Shown: piece by piece, positions 1 through 9,233 of the stretch
How positions within the stretch are numbered: position 1 is the stretch's first letter
Layout: every line of letters starts with the position of its first letter
Assembly (NCBI RefSeq): GCF_024494655.1
Contig: NZ_JANHDL010000003.1
Span: 310,001 to 374,000, forward strand
Reading direction: 5' to 3'
Source: Halorubrum laminariae
Lineage (GTDB): Archaea; Halobacteriota; Halobacteria; Halobacteriales; Haloferacaceae
DNA length: 64,000 nt
The notes under the pieces: generated by a model
The model's input: the letters and a program-made list of their open reading frames with translations, nothing else
The model's database searches: none
Told to the model about the DNA's origin: nothing
Made by a program: the position numbers and the translations under genes

Positions 1-692
1 GATACGCCCCGGACGAGGCGGGCGGCGCACCGGCCGGCGAAGGTATCGGCGAGCGTTCGGACGGTGAGGACCGCGATACCCCGAACGACGGTGAGATCGG
101 CCGCGAACCCCACACGGCAACCGTCTTCCCCGACGAGGTCCGAGCGGTCGCTGACGCGGCCGAAGACGCGTTCGGCGAGGCGTACGACTGGCGCGACGTG
201 GCTCGTCCGATGCCGTTCGGTCTCTCCGAGGACGGCGGCGAGCCGAGCGGTGAGACGTTCGAGTGGGCGCTCGCGACCGACGACTGCGGCGATTGCACCT
301 TCTACGAGGAGACTGACGGACGCGGGGCGTGCGCCGTCCACGACTCGCGGCCGCTGATCTGTCGGACGTATCCCTTCAGCGTCGCGAGCGCGGGCGACTT
401 GCACGACGACGGAGCGGGCCTCGGAACCACCGAACCGATGGGCGGCGTGGTCGAACGGCAGGGCCCCGTCCGGGCACACGAGTGCGAGGGCTTGGGACGT
501 GACATCTCGCGGGAGGACGCGGAGGAGTTGGCCGCCGCGCTCAAGCAACGAGCCGTTCGGGAACTAGAGGAGGCCATCGGCGTCCGCGACAGCTACGAGC
601 CTACCGATGTCGACGGCGTCGTCGTCCACGACTCCGAGGGACAGAAGCGTCCCGACGGCAGTCGGGTAGACGAAGGGGAGACGGGCCTCTAG
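1..692 (+). CDS. YkgJ-family cysteine-cluster protein (5' partial)
   Basis: The reading frame is already open at position 3, so the N-terminus lies outside the window. The visible part has the YkgJ (zinc/iron-chelating) arrangement: CGDC, then a CAVH segment, then RPLICRTYPF, where Cys residues alternate with a conserved RP..CR.(Y/F)PF core. The C-terminal 60 residues are acidic and helical. Members are presumed metal-binding proteins of unknown substrate. The family call rests on the Cys pattern. An ATG at position 198 falls inside conserved-looking sequence and is unlikely to be the true start, because the frame upstream is also acidic and codon-biased like a haloarchaeal gene. Confidence 0.75.
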   Translation, partial: YAPDEAGGAPAGEGIGERSDGEDRDTPNDGEIGREPHTATVFPDEVRAVADAAEDAFGEAYDWRDVARPMPFGLSEDGGEPSGETFEWALATDDCGDCTFYEETDGRGACAVHDSRPLICRTYPFSVASAGDLHDDGAGLGTTEPMGGVVERQGPVRAHECEGLGRDISREDAEELAAALKQRAVRELEEAIGVRDSYEPTDVDGVVVHDSEGQKRPDGSRVDEGETGL

Positions 693-808
693 TGGGCGAG
701 GAGGACGCGGTCGATCGATCATTCGTTCGGTAGTTGGCTTACAGATCATTAGATACACTAATGAATAATAGGGATCGAACCATGTGTCGAGGTATTATAT
801 GGACGATT

Positions 809-943
809 ATGCGCTCAGAGTGCAATACGAGTGGCGAAAAACTATACGAGTGTTTCGTTTGTGGCACCCGGTGTGAAACCGGCGGATCCTGTCCGTCGTG
901 CGGCGGCGAACTGCGTCACCTAGGGCGGTCCCGGGACTTGTAA
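809..943 (+). CDS. Mini zinc-ribbon protein, 44 aa (rubrerythrin-like domain)
   Basis: This short acidic ORF begins MRSEC and carries two CxxC knuckles (CFVC and CPSC) about 13 residues apart, forming one small zinc ribbon. Such 40-50 residue 'rubrerythrin-like domain' proteins are common in haloarchaea and have no known function. The frame stays open upstream to an ATG at 734, but the inner ATG is preferred because a TATA-like TTATAT sits at 794-799 and the upstream residues look non-coding. Its stop is 8 nt from the stop of the convergent membrane-protein gene. Confidence 0.6.
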   Translation: MRSECNTSGEKLYECFVCGTRCETGGSCPSCGGELRHLGRSRDL

Positions 944-951
944 CCCATCGG

Positions 952-2352
952 TCACGTCCCGTCGGCCGCGTCGTCACCCGTCCCATCCGCGTTCGTCGCG
1001 TCGTCGTCGGCCGCGCCGTCACCGGTCGGTCCGTCGTCCGGCCCGTCGTCGTCCGCCGTCTCACCCCCGCCCGCCGCCTCGAAATCTGGCAGCGACAGGA
1101 CGTTCTCGCGGCCGAGCCGAAAGCCGTCGAGCTCGTTGTCATCGCGGAGCCCGGTCACGACTTGGCTGGTCTTGGCGGCCGTCCAGTCGAGCGACTCGGC
1201 GACCCGCTTTTGTTTCATTCGCCCGCCGTTGGCCTCGATGAGCCGGAGCACCTGCTCTTCGTTGCTCAACAGCTCCTCGTCGACCGATGACGCGCCGGCA
1301 ACATCGCCAGCCTCGGCCGCATCGTGGGCCTCGTCCGAGCTGCCTGTGTCATCCGTGTCGGCCGCATCCGCGGGAGGGGAGTCTTGGACGGTCGAGACGG
1401 CGTTCGAATCCGGCTGCGCGTCGGCCGGGGCAGACGGGTCGGATCCGGCAGTCGCGGACGCGCCGCTTTCCACGCCAGAACCGTCTCGGTCGGCGGAGCC
1501 AACAGAGGTGTCAGTGTCACCGCGCCCGAGCACGGCACCTCCGAACAAACCGAGCCCGCGGCGGCGAGCGACCCCGGCCGAGACGCCGATCAGAACGAGG
1601 ACGGCGAGGACGGCTCCGACCAGCGGGAGAGTCGCGCCGCTCGCGACCCCGGCCGGTTCGAGCGAAACGCGGGGCTCGCCCGCGGTGAAGTCCGTCGGCC
1701 CTCGCCAGACGATCGACACGTCGCGGGTCTCGGCGGGAGCTGGCGTCGCCTCGACTACTCGATAGCTCTCCGGCCACGAGATGATAAAGGAGGTGCCGTC
1801 GTCGAGGAACAGCTCGTCGACGGCGTCGCCCGCGACGATCCGGTCGCCGTCGACGGCGGCGAAGTTCCGCCACTCGAATCGGTAGGTGAGCACGCCGTAC
1901 GACTGCGGCAGTTCGCGCCGCTCGGCGGTCACGGTGACGTTCGTCACCGCCATCTCGCGGCCAGTCGCGTTCTCGGCGGCGGCGGCGGTCGCGACCATCC
2001 GCTCGCGGAACCGATCGGTGTACGTCGTCGTGTTCGCGTCGACGTCGGTCTGTAGGTCCGCGAACGCCTGCTCCTCCTCGTCGGTGGCCAGCCGCACCCG
2101 GTACTGGATCTCCCACGTCGCGTTGCCGTCGGCGTCGACCGCCGCCTCGATCAGAACGTCGTCGGGGTCGACTTCGGTCTGTTCGAACCCGACGGGGGCG
2201 ACGCCGGACGCGCCGGCGGCGTCTCCGGACGCGCCAGCGGTGCCTCCGGTCGCCGCGACACCAAGGGCAACGAAGATCACTGCGACGACGAGGATCAGGG
2301 CCGTTCGCTGCACAGAGACGCGGTCACGCGGGACAGATAAATCGTTTCTCAT
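952..2352 (-). CDS. Membrane-anchored winged-helix protein (DUF7345-like plus C-terminal HTH)
   Basis: The protein has 466 residues: an N-terminal hydrophobic segment (about 15-40, signal or anchor), an extracytoplasmic beta-rich domain (about 55-230), a second membrane helix (about 240-265), a long acidic Asp/Ser/Ala-rich linker (about 280-365), then a winged-helix domain (about 365-425, EEQVLRLIEANGGRMKQKRVAE). This is the architecture of haloarchaeal membrane-bound HTH proteins that have an outside sensor and an inside DNA-binding head. Function is unknown; one-component transmembrane transcription regulation is inferred from layout. It lies 75 nt downstream of the DUF7096-type gene on the same strand with no clear TATA box, so the two are probably co-transcribed. 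Confidence 0.7.
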   Translation of the reverse strand: MRNDLSVPRDRVSVQRTALILVVAVIFVALGVAATGGTAGASGDAAGASGVAPVGFEQTEVDPDDVLIEAAVDADGNATWEIQYRVRLATDEEEQAFADLQTDVDANTTTYTDRFRERMVATAAAAENATGREMAVTNVTVTAERRELPQSYGVLTYRFEWRNFAAVDGDRIVAGDAVDELFLDDGTSFIISWPESYRVVEATPAPAETRDVSIVWRGPTDFTAGEPRVSLEPAGVASGATLPLVGAVLAVLVLIGVSAGVARRRGLGLFGGAVLGRGDTDTSVGSADRDGSGVESGASATAGSDPSAPADAQPDSNAVSTVQDSPPADAADTDDTGSSDEAHDAAEAGDVAGASSVDEELLSNEEQVLRLIEANGGRMKQKRVAESLDWTAAKTSQVVTGLRDDNELDGFRLGRENVLSLPDFEAAGGGETADDDGPDDGPTGDGAADDDATNADGTGDDAADGT

Positions 2353-2427
2353 CTGGGCGGCTTCGGCCGTCGGTCGTGAGAGTGGAGAAAGACGCGATGA
2401 CGGCCGCGAAACGCAGAGACAGAGCGG

Positions 2428-3654
2428 TCACGCTGTGCTGGCCACGACAACGTCGCTCCACGCGTTCTGGAGGAACGATCCGGCAGCGTCGACGGGTCCG
2501 AGAGACGGTCTGTCGCGACCGGGGGTCGCGTCGCCGCCCGAACCGCCATTGTTTGAACCGCCGCCGTTCGAACTGCCACCGCTCGAACCGTCGCCGCCGC
2601 CGGACCCGCCTCGGTCCGATGCGCCGGCACCCGGCTCCTCATCCGAGTCGTCCGAGCCGTCCGAGCCGTCCGAGTCGTCCGAATCTCCGCGTTCGGGGAC
2701 CCCATCGCTCGCCGAGCCGCCGTCGCGGTCAGACCCGTTTCGCGACGGACCGTCCGCGTCGTCTTCGCCGGGAAAGCGGTCGGAACGACCAGCGTCTGAC
2801 GCGTTCTCCGATTCAGCACCACTCGCGGGCGATCGCCGGGTATCTCCGGTGGCGTTTGGCGGGCTGGAGTTTGCCACGTTCGACGGGGCGGTTCCGTTCG
2901 GCGCGGCAGTTCCGTTTCCACGGTCGACACCACCGTCGGGGCCGGGAGTGGTTCCGTTCGGCGGTCCGCGGCGGTCGAGCGGTCCGCGCCGATCCGCGGC
3001 GAGCGGGCTTCCCGTCTCGTTACCGCCGATTCCACGCGCGATCGCGGCGACTTCCGGGCCGCTCAGGTCGCTCGCCCGCTCGCGAACCGCGTTCAGTCGC
3101 TCCTCGTCGAGGCCGCGCTCCGCTCTGGCCGACGCGGGGAGCTGCTCGGCGACGTCGGCGCTCTGGTTGGCCTCCCGTCGCTCGCTTTCCGCACGTGCAC
3201 CGAGTTCGGCCATCCGAGCGGCGAACGCCCCCTGACTCAACTCGCCGGCGTCGCGGCGCTCGCGGAGTTCACGCTGGCGACGCTCGATCGTAGTGAGTCG
3301 GTCGTCGGTCCGGTTCAGCCGCTCGGCGACGACGGCGGCGCGCTCCGCGTCGGAGTCGGTGCGGTCGAGCGCCACCTCGAACGACCGAGACGACACCTCG
3401 CCGTCGATCTCGGCCTGCTGCACGCCCACCACGCCGGAGAAGCGCTCGCCGGGGCTGACGGCCGCGGCGTCGTCGCTCCCGGCAGTCGAGTTCGTCTCGT
3501 TCGTTCCCGGATCGTCCGTGTCCGTCTCGTTTGTTCCCGGATCGTCTTGCGCCGTGACGACGCCGACCGGTCCGGCCGCCGCCACGCCGATCAGTCCGAC
3601 GACTGCAACGGCGATGACGACGGCGACGACTGGTGCGGTCCCTCGGTTCATCAT
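2428..3654 (-). CDS. Secreted/anchored Ser-Gly-Asn-rich protein (DUF7096-like)
   Basis: The 408-residue protein has an N-terminal membrane segment (about 8-35) ending near VTAQ, an acidic NET/NES-rich stretch with many N-glycosylation sequons, a helical domain (about 65-190, rich in RERRD and AER, with the core ELSQGAFAARMAELGARAES), and a very long low-complexity tail of Gly, Ser, Asn, Asp and Pro to the end. The helical core matches the haloarchaeal DUF7096 style. Its role is unknown; the exported domain followed by a flexible, probably glycosylated tail suggests a cell-surface protein. A TATA box at 3677-3686 is about 25 nt before the ATG. It may form an operon with the membrane HTH gene downstream. 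Confidence 0.65.
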   Translation of the reverse strand: MMNRGTAPVVAVVIAVAVVGLIGVAAAGPVGVVTAQDDPGTNETDTDDPGTNETNSTAGSDDAAAVSPGERFSGVVGVQQAEIDGEVSSRSFEVALDRTDSDAERAAVVAERLNRTDDRLTTIERRQRELRERRDAGELSQGAFAARMAELGARAESERREANQSADVAEQLPASARAERGLDEERLNAVRERASDLSGPEVAAIARGIGGNETGSPLAADRRGPLDRRGPPNGTTPGPDGGVDRGNGTAAPNGTAPSNVANSSPPNATGDTRRSPASGAESENASDAGRSDRFPGEDDADGPSRNGSDRDGGSASDGVPERGDSDDSDGSDGSDDSDEEPGAGASDRGGSGGGDGSSGGSSNGGGSNNGGSGGDATPGRDRPSLGPVDAAGSFLQNAWSDVVVASTA

Positions 3655-3676
3655 CCGTCGGTACGCGGCGGATCCG

Positions 3677-3686
3677 TATATAAATG
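3677..3686 (-). promoter_or_regulatory. TATA box of the DUF7096-like gene
   Basis: On the minus strand this reads ATTTATATAC and lies about 25 nt before the ATG at 3654, the spacing expected for a leaderless haloarchaeal transcript. Confidence 0.5.
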
Positions 3687-3763
3687 CGACTCCGTTAAGC
3701 CGGATAAACGCGGATTAAGGACCGAACGATCTCTGTGCAGTCGGTCGATTCGCGATCGGAGCC

Positions 3764-5239
3764 TCAGTACGATTTCGCGAAGTACGCCGTCCGCTCGGCA
3801 TCGTCGCCGCAGATCGCGCAGGTCTCGTCGTGGTCGTCGCCGACGAGGGGGTCCTCGTCCTCGAAGGGGACCATCACGATCTCGGCGGCCATCGGTTCTT
3901 TGATCGGCTCCTCGCAGTCCTCGTCGCCGCACCACGCGGTCTTCACGTAGCCGCCGTGCTGGCCGAGCGTGCCGAGGATCTCGGCGCGGTCGTCCGCCTC
4001 GCGCACCTCGCCGTCGAGCGTCTCCTCGGCGGCTGCGTACAGCTTCGCGTAGATCTCGTCGAAGTGGTCGCGGACCGTCTCGGCGACGCCCTCGCGGTCC
4101 TCGACCACACTCTCGCCGTCGGGTCGGTGGACGAGGGTGAGTTCGTCGTCGTCGACCTCGTGGGGGCCGATCTCGATCCGGAGCGGAACGCCGTTCAGCT
4201 CGTGTTCGTTGAACTTGAATCCGGGATTGCGCTCGTCGCGGTCGTCTAGTTCGACGCGGACGCCCGCGTCGCCGAGGTCGTCGGCCACGCCCTCTGCATA
4301 CGCGAGCACCTCCTCTTTGGTGTCCTCCTGCCAGATCGGGACGACGACGACCTGTTCTGGGGCAACTGTCGGGGGAACGACGAGCCCCTGCTCGTCCGAG
4401 TGGGTCATGATAAGTGCGCCGAGTGCGCGCCACGAGAGACCCCACGAGGTGGTGTGGGCGGTCCGATCGTTTTCCTCCTCGTCCGAAAAGGTGATGTCGA
4501 ACGCCTCCGCGAACGACCGGCCGAGGTGGTGGGAGGTCGCGCCCTGCACGGACTTTCCATCGGGCATCAGCGCCTCGACGGTCGTCGTCGTGTCCGCGCC
4601 GGGGAACGTGTCGTGGTCGGGCTTTTGCCCTTTCAGGACCGGGATCGCGAGCAGGTCTTCGTAGGCGGACTCGTACTGATCGAGCCGTGTCATCGTCTCG
4701 TCCCACGCGTCCTCGCTCGTCGCGTGGGCGGTGTGGCCCTCCTGCCAGAGAAACTCCTTCGTGCGGAAGAACGGCTTCGTCTCCGTCGCCTCCCACCGGA
4801 CGACAGAGCACCACTGGTTCACGCGCAGCGGGAGGTCGCGGTGGCTCCGCACCCACTGGGAGATGTACGGCGTGATGATCGACTCGGAAGTGGGGCGGAC
4901 GGCGAGGCGCTCTTCGAGCTCGTTGTTTCCCGCCTCGGTCACCCACGCGACCTCGGGATCGAACCCCTCAACGATGTCCTTCTCGCGTTCGAGATAGGAT
5001 TCGGGGATGAACATGGGGAAGTAGGCGTTCTGGACGCCGGTGTCCTTGAACTTCGCGTCGAGGAAGCCCTGCAGTCGCTCCCAGAGGGCGTACGCGCGGG
5101 GACGGGTGACGATGAATCCGCTCATCCCCTCGGGGCCGTAGTCGGCCAGCCCCGCCTTCTGTACGACCTCGGCGTACCACTCGCCGGTGTTGTGTGACTT
5201 GGACTCGGTGATGCCGAGTTCCTGGTCGTCGTCGCTCAT
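3764..5239 (-). CDS. proS: Prolyl-tRNA synthetase, archaeal/eukaryotic type
   Basis: This class II aminoacyl-tRNA synthetase joins proline to tRNA-Pro in the cytoplasm. The 491 residues fit the short archaeal ProS form. Visible landmarks are the N-terminal catalytic start (WYAEVVQKAGLADY), motif 2 around 149-168 (RWEATETKPFFRTKEFLW), motif 3 around 266-290 (WGLSWRALGALIMTHSDEQG), an anticodon-binding domain (about 290-400), and a C-terminal zinc-type region (CGDEDC, later CAIC) ending in AKSY, the conserved tyrosine tail of this type. The frame is open much further upstream, but the ATG at 5239 starts the conserved N-terminus and has TATA-like GTTTTAAGC 26-33 nt ahead. Confidence 0.96.
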   Translation of the reverse strand: MSDDDQELGITESKSHNTGEWYAEVVQKAGLADYGPEGMSGFIVTRPRAYALWERLQGFLDAKFKDTGVQNAYFPMFIPESYLEREKDIVEGFDPEVAWVTEAGNNELEERLAVRPTSESIITPYISQWVRSHRDLPLRVNQWCSVVRWEATETKPFFRTKEFLWQEGHTAHATSEDAWDETMTRLDQYESAYEDLLAIPVLKGQKPDHDTFPGADTTTTVEALMPDGKSVQGATSHHLGRSFAEAFDITFSDEEENDRTAHTTSWGLSWRALGALIMTHSDEQGLVVPPTVAPEQVVVVPIWQEDTKEEVLAYAEGVADDLGDAGVRVELDDRDERNPGFKFNEHELNGVPLRIEIGPHEVDDDELTLVHRPDGESVVEDREGVAETVRDHFDEIYAKLYAAAEETLDGEVREADDRAEILGTLGQHGGYVKTAWCGDEDCEEPIKEPMAAEIVMVPFEDEDPLVGDDHDETCAICGDDAERTAYFAKSY

Positions 5240-5263
5240 TGTTCGCACGGGCGTGGCTCGCGG

Positions 5264-5272
5264 GCTTAAAAC
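5264..5272 (-). promoter_or_regulatory. TATA-like element of proS
   Basis: The minus strand reads GTTTTAAGC, about 25-33 nt before the proS ATG. It supports the start at 5239 and a near-leaderless mRNA. Confidence 0.4.
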
Positions 5273-5447
5273 GTCCGAAGCCGACCGGTGGTCGCAGGCG
5301 GCCACCGCGACCGGCCGATGCGACCGGAAACTGCCACCGATGATGCGACCGGCTACCGCACCCGGCGACCGGAAACCGCGACAGACTCGTTTCAGATCGC
5401 CGGAACGCGCAGAAACGTTAACCCGGCTCGGCGACCTACGGCACAGC

Positions 5448-6047
5448 ATGGACCTGTCGGGGCTGCGCCGGTACACGCCGGGGACGATCGCCGGAGCCCG
5501 CCGCGAGGCGGCCGTGTTGGCTCCCGTCATCGCGCGCGGCGACGAGCCCCACCTGCTTTTCACCAAGCGCGCCGACCACCTCGGCGAGCACCCCGGACAG
5601 ATGAGCTTTCCCGGCGGCGGCCGCGAGCCGTTCGACCGGACGCTGACCGACACCGCGCTGCGAGAGGCGAACGAGGAGGTCGGGATGCGCCCCGAGGAGG
5701 TCGACGTGCTGGGACGGATCGACGACACGCGCACGTCGAGTGAGTACCGTATCCGGCCGTTCGTCGGCGTCGCGCCCGACCGCGAGTACGTCCCCGACGA
5801 GTCGGAGGTCGCGGAGGTGGTCGTCCTGCCCGTGAGCGGGCTGACCGACCCCGCGAACTACGAGTCGGAACAGCGAGACCACCCCACTTACGGCCGACAC
5901 CGGATCCACTTCTTCCACGTCGACGGCTACACGGTCTGGGGCGCGACCGGCCGGATGGTCGTCCAACTGCTGGAGCGGACGACCGACTGGCGCGCGCCCG
6001 ACGAGGTCGACCGCGTGGTCGAGCCCGACGCCGAGCTTCCGGTGTAA
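5448..6047 (+). CDS. NUDIX hydrolase, CoA-pyrophosphatase type
   Basis: This 199-residue protein has a complete Nudix box at about 57-79 (GGGRE...LREANEEVG), preceded by the LLFTKRADHLGEHPGQMSFPGG segment typical of CoA diphosphatases (NudL/PCD1). These enzymes split CoA or acyl-CoA into 3',5'-ADP and (acyl)phosphopantetheine, recycling damaged CoA. The region after the box (IRPFVGVAP...EVAEVVVLPV) also fits that group. The ATG at 5448 precedes the family N-terminus; upstream ATGs in frame fall in non-conserved sequence. It is convergent with the Bax1-like gene, 35 nt apart. Confidence 0.85.
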   Translation: MDLSGLRRYTPGTIAGARREAAVLAPVIARGDEPHLLFTKRADHLGEHPGQMSFPGGGREPFDRTLTDTALREANEEVGMRPEEVDVLGRIDDTRTSSEYRIRPFVGVAPDREYVPDESEVAEVVVLPVSGLTDPANYESEQRDHPTYGRHRIHFFHVDGYTVWGATGRMVVQLLERTTDWRAPDEVDRVVEPDAELPV

Positions 6048-6082
6048 CACACCGAACCCACGCGTCGCTCTCAGCCAGTCAC

Positions 6083-7597
6083 CTACTCCCCTTTTTCGCG
6101 GACCGTCCCGCCGCCCAGTCCCTCCCACTCGACGCGGTAGCCGAGCCGCGAGAGGGCGGCGCTGGCGTCGTCGATCCCGCGTTCGTCGAGGACCCGCTCC
6201 GCGTCCGACAGCGACATCCCCGCGTCGATCGCCGCCCCCGCCGCGTCGAGCACCGCGGGGCGCACCAGCGTCCGCCCCACCAGCTCGTGGTTGGGAAACG
6301 ATTTATCCGCGATCGCCTCGACGCTGACGCCCCAGTCGCCGGCCAACTCGTCCAGCCCGATCGCGTCGGCGTCGGGCGAGAGGGCGTCGGGGAGATCGGC
6401 GGCCGCGTCGGCGACGAAGTCGGCCTCGTACTCGCGGAGCACGTCGACCACGTCTTTCACCCGAACCGTTCCCGAGTAGGTGACCACGCGGTGGTCGCGC
6501 TCGGCGATCTCCTCGCCGACGCCGAGGCTCTCGTCGACGGCGACGAGCAGGTCCACGTCCTCGACGTCCGCGAGCTGTCCGAGTTTCTTCTCGACGTACT
6601 CGGGCGTCCAGAACCCCATGACCTCGAAGAAGAGCCGGAAGTCGGCGTGGTCGTAGTCGAACGCGAAGTCGGGGATCATCACCCGCGTGCCGGTCGCGAG
6701 CGGCTCGGGCTCGCGGACGAGCGCCCAGTCGAGATCGAGCCCCCGAAACCGCCCGGCGAAGTCGGCCTCGACGCCGCTGTCGAAGTCGGGCTCCGCGACC
6801 GGCGCGACGCCGGGAACCGTCACGTCGCCGTCGGAGAGGCGCATGGCGCGCTCGCGCCCGCGGTCGTCGATCGTCGCCTCCAGTTCCCACTCGGCGGACG
6901 CCGCGACGGTCCGGAGCAGTCTGGCGAACGCGGTCCCGTAGCGACGGGTGCGCGAGAAGAGCGCGTCGGGACCGGTGACGGCCAGTTCGCGGCCCTCGGG
7001 CGTCTTCTCCAGTTCGTACATCAGCCGGAGCCGCTTGACCGCGGAGACGAGCCGCTTCGGGTCGTTCGACCGCACCCGGACCTCGGTGGCGTCGAAGAGG
7101 GCAGTCTGGGCCAGGGAGAGGTCGTACTGCTCCAAGAGGGAGTCGGGGTCCCACCGCACGTCGGCGTCGACGAGGACCCCGTTGACGTCGCGGTCGGCGT
7201 ACAGCGAGTCCTCGACGTCGCCCGAGTCGATCCCGAGCGCGTCGGCGGCGCGGTCGACCGCCTCGTCGCGCTCCGCCTCGCTCGCGACGCCCACCGCCTC
7301 CGCGGCCTCGAACGCGGCCCGCCGGACGCGACGCGGCGGGACCGGGGCTCGCGTCTCGAAGTCGCACTCGCGCTCGACGAGCGCCGCGAGCCCGCGGACG
7401 AGCTTGAAGTCGCCGCCGGAGTCGGCGTCGGCCTCCAGCGCCGCCAGCGCGTCGTCGAGGTCGCCGCGCCGCTCCCCGACGTGGGACTCGAAGGTTCCGA
7501 GCACTCGGGCCGCGAGCGGGCGGTGTTCGCGGGTCGCGAAGCGAGGTCGGTAGCCGCCGCCGGCCCGCGAGACGCGCAGGAGGTCCTTGCGTAGCAC
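6083..7597 (-). CDS. Bax1-like DUF790 nuclease (XPB partner)
   Basis: This 504-residue protein belongs to DUF790, whose archaeal member Bax1 binds XPB helicase and cuts DNA bubbles in nucleotide excision repair. The N-terminus (LRKDLLRVSRAGGGYRP) is highly characteristic. A PD-(D/E)xK-type nuclease centre is visible at roughly 325-365: IPDFAFDYDHADFRLFFEVMGFW followed by TPEYVEKK. The start is a GTG at 7597, chosen because it gives the conserved N-terminus; no ATG is near, and a TATA-like CGTTTTAGG lies about 30 nt upstream. The usual neighbour, the XPB/Rad25 helicase gene, is not adjacent: the flanks are a NUDIX gene and thiC. Confidence 0.85.
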   Translation of the reverse strand: MLRKDLLRVSRAGGGYRPRFATREHRPLAARVLGTFESHVGERRGDLDDALAALEADADSGGDFKLVRGLAALVERECDFETRAPVPPRRVRRAAFEAAEAVGVASEAERDEAVDRAADALGIDSGDVEDSLYADRDVNGVLVDADVRWDPDSLLEQYDLSLAQTALFDATEVRVRSNDPKRLVSAVKRLRLMYELEKTPEGRELAVTGPDALFSRTRRYGTAFARLLRTVAASAEWELEATIDDRGRERAMRLSDGDVTVPGVAPVAEPDFDSGVEADFAGRFRGLDLDWALVREPEPLATGTRVMIPDFAFDYDHADFRLFFEVMGFWTPEYVEKKLGQLADVEDVDLLVAVDESLGVGEEIAERDHRVVTYSGTVRVKDVVDVLREYEADFVADAAADLPDALSPDADAIGLDELAGDWGVSVEAIADKSFPNHELVGRTLVRPAVLDAAGAAIDAGMSLSDAERVLDERGIDDASAALSRLGYRVEWEGLGGGTVREKGE

Positions 7598-7671
7598 GCT
7601 CTCGTGGTACCCACCGGTCGACCTAAAACGGGCGGATCCGGTCGCCGGTCGGGTGCGGCACCCGCGCGGGA

Positions 7672-9123
<1,452 letters not shown>

Positions 9124-9141
9124 TTACTAGGTTATACCATT

Positions 9142-9152
9142 AGTTAATATAC
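9142..9152 (-). promoter_or_regulatory. TATA box of thiC
   Basis: The minus strand reads AGTATATTAAC. Its distance to the ATG (about 25-35 nt) places transcription start essentially at the start codon. Confidence 0.5.
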
Positions 9153-9233
9153 TCTGGGATCGGCGGTTCGGCGTCTCCGATCGGGGGCGCAGGTGCGACA
9201 CGCTTAACCCCGAAACCCGTCGATCGGAGGGTA

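Noticed and set aside
1136..2055. Plus-strand frames opposite the membrane HTH gene
   Set aside because: Both are reverse shadows without start context; the minus frame has signal, membrane and winged-helix segments in sensible order.
2620..2700. Short repeats resembling a CRISPR or tandem array (GAGCCGTCC units)
   Set aside because: They are in-frame codon repeats for Ser/Asp/Gly in the exported protein tail; there are no spacers of regular size.
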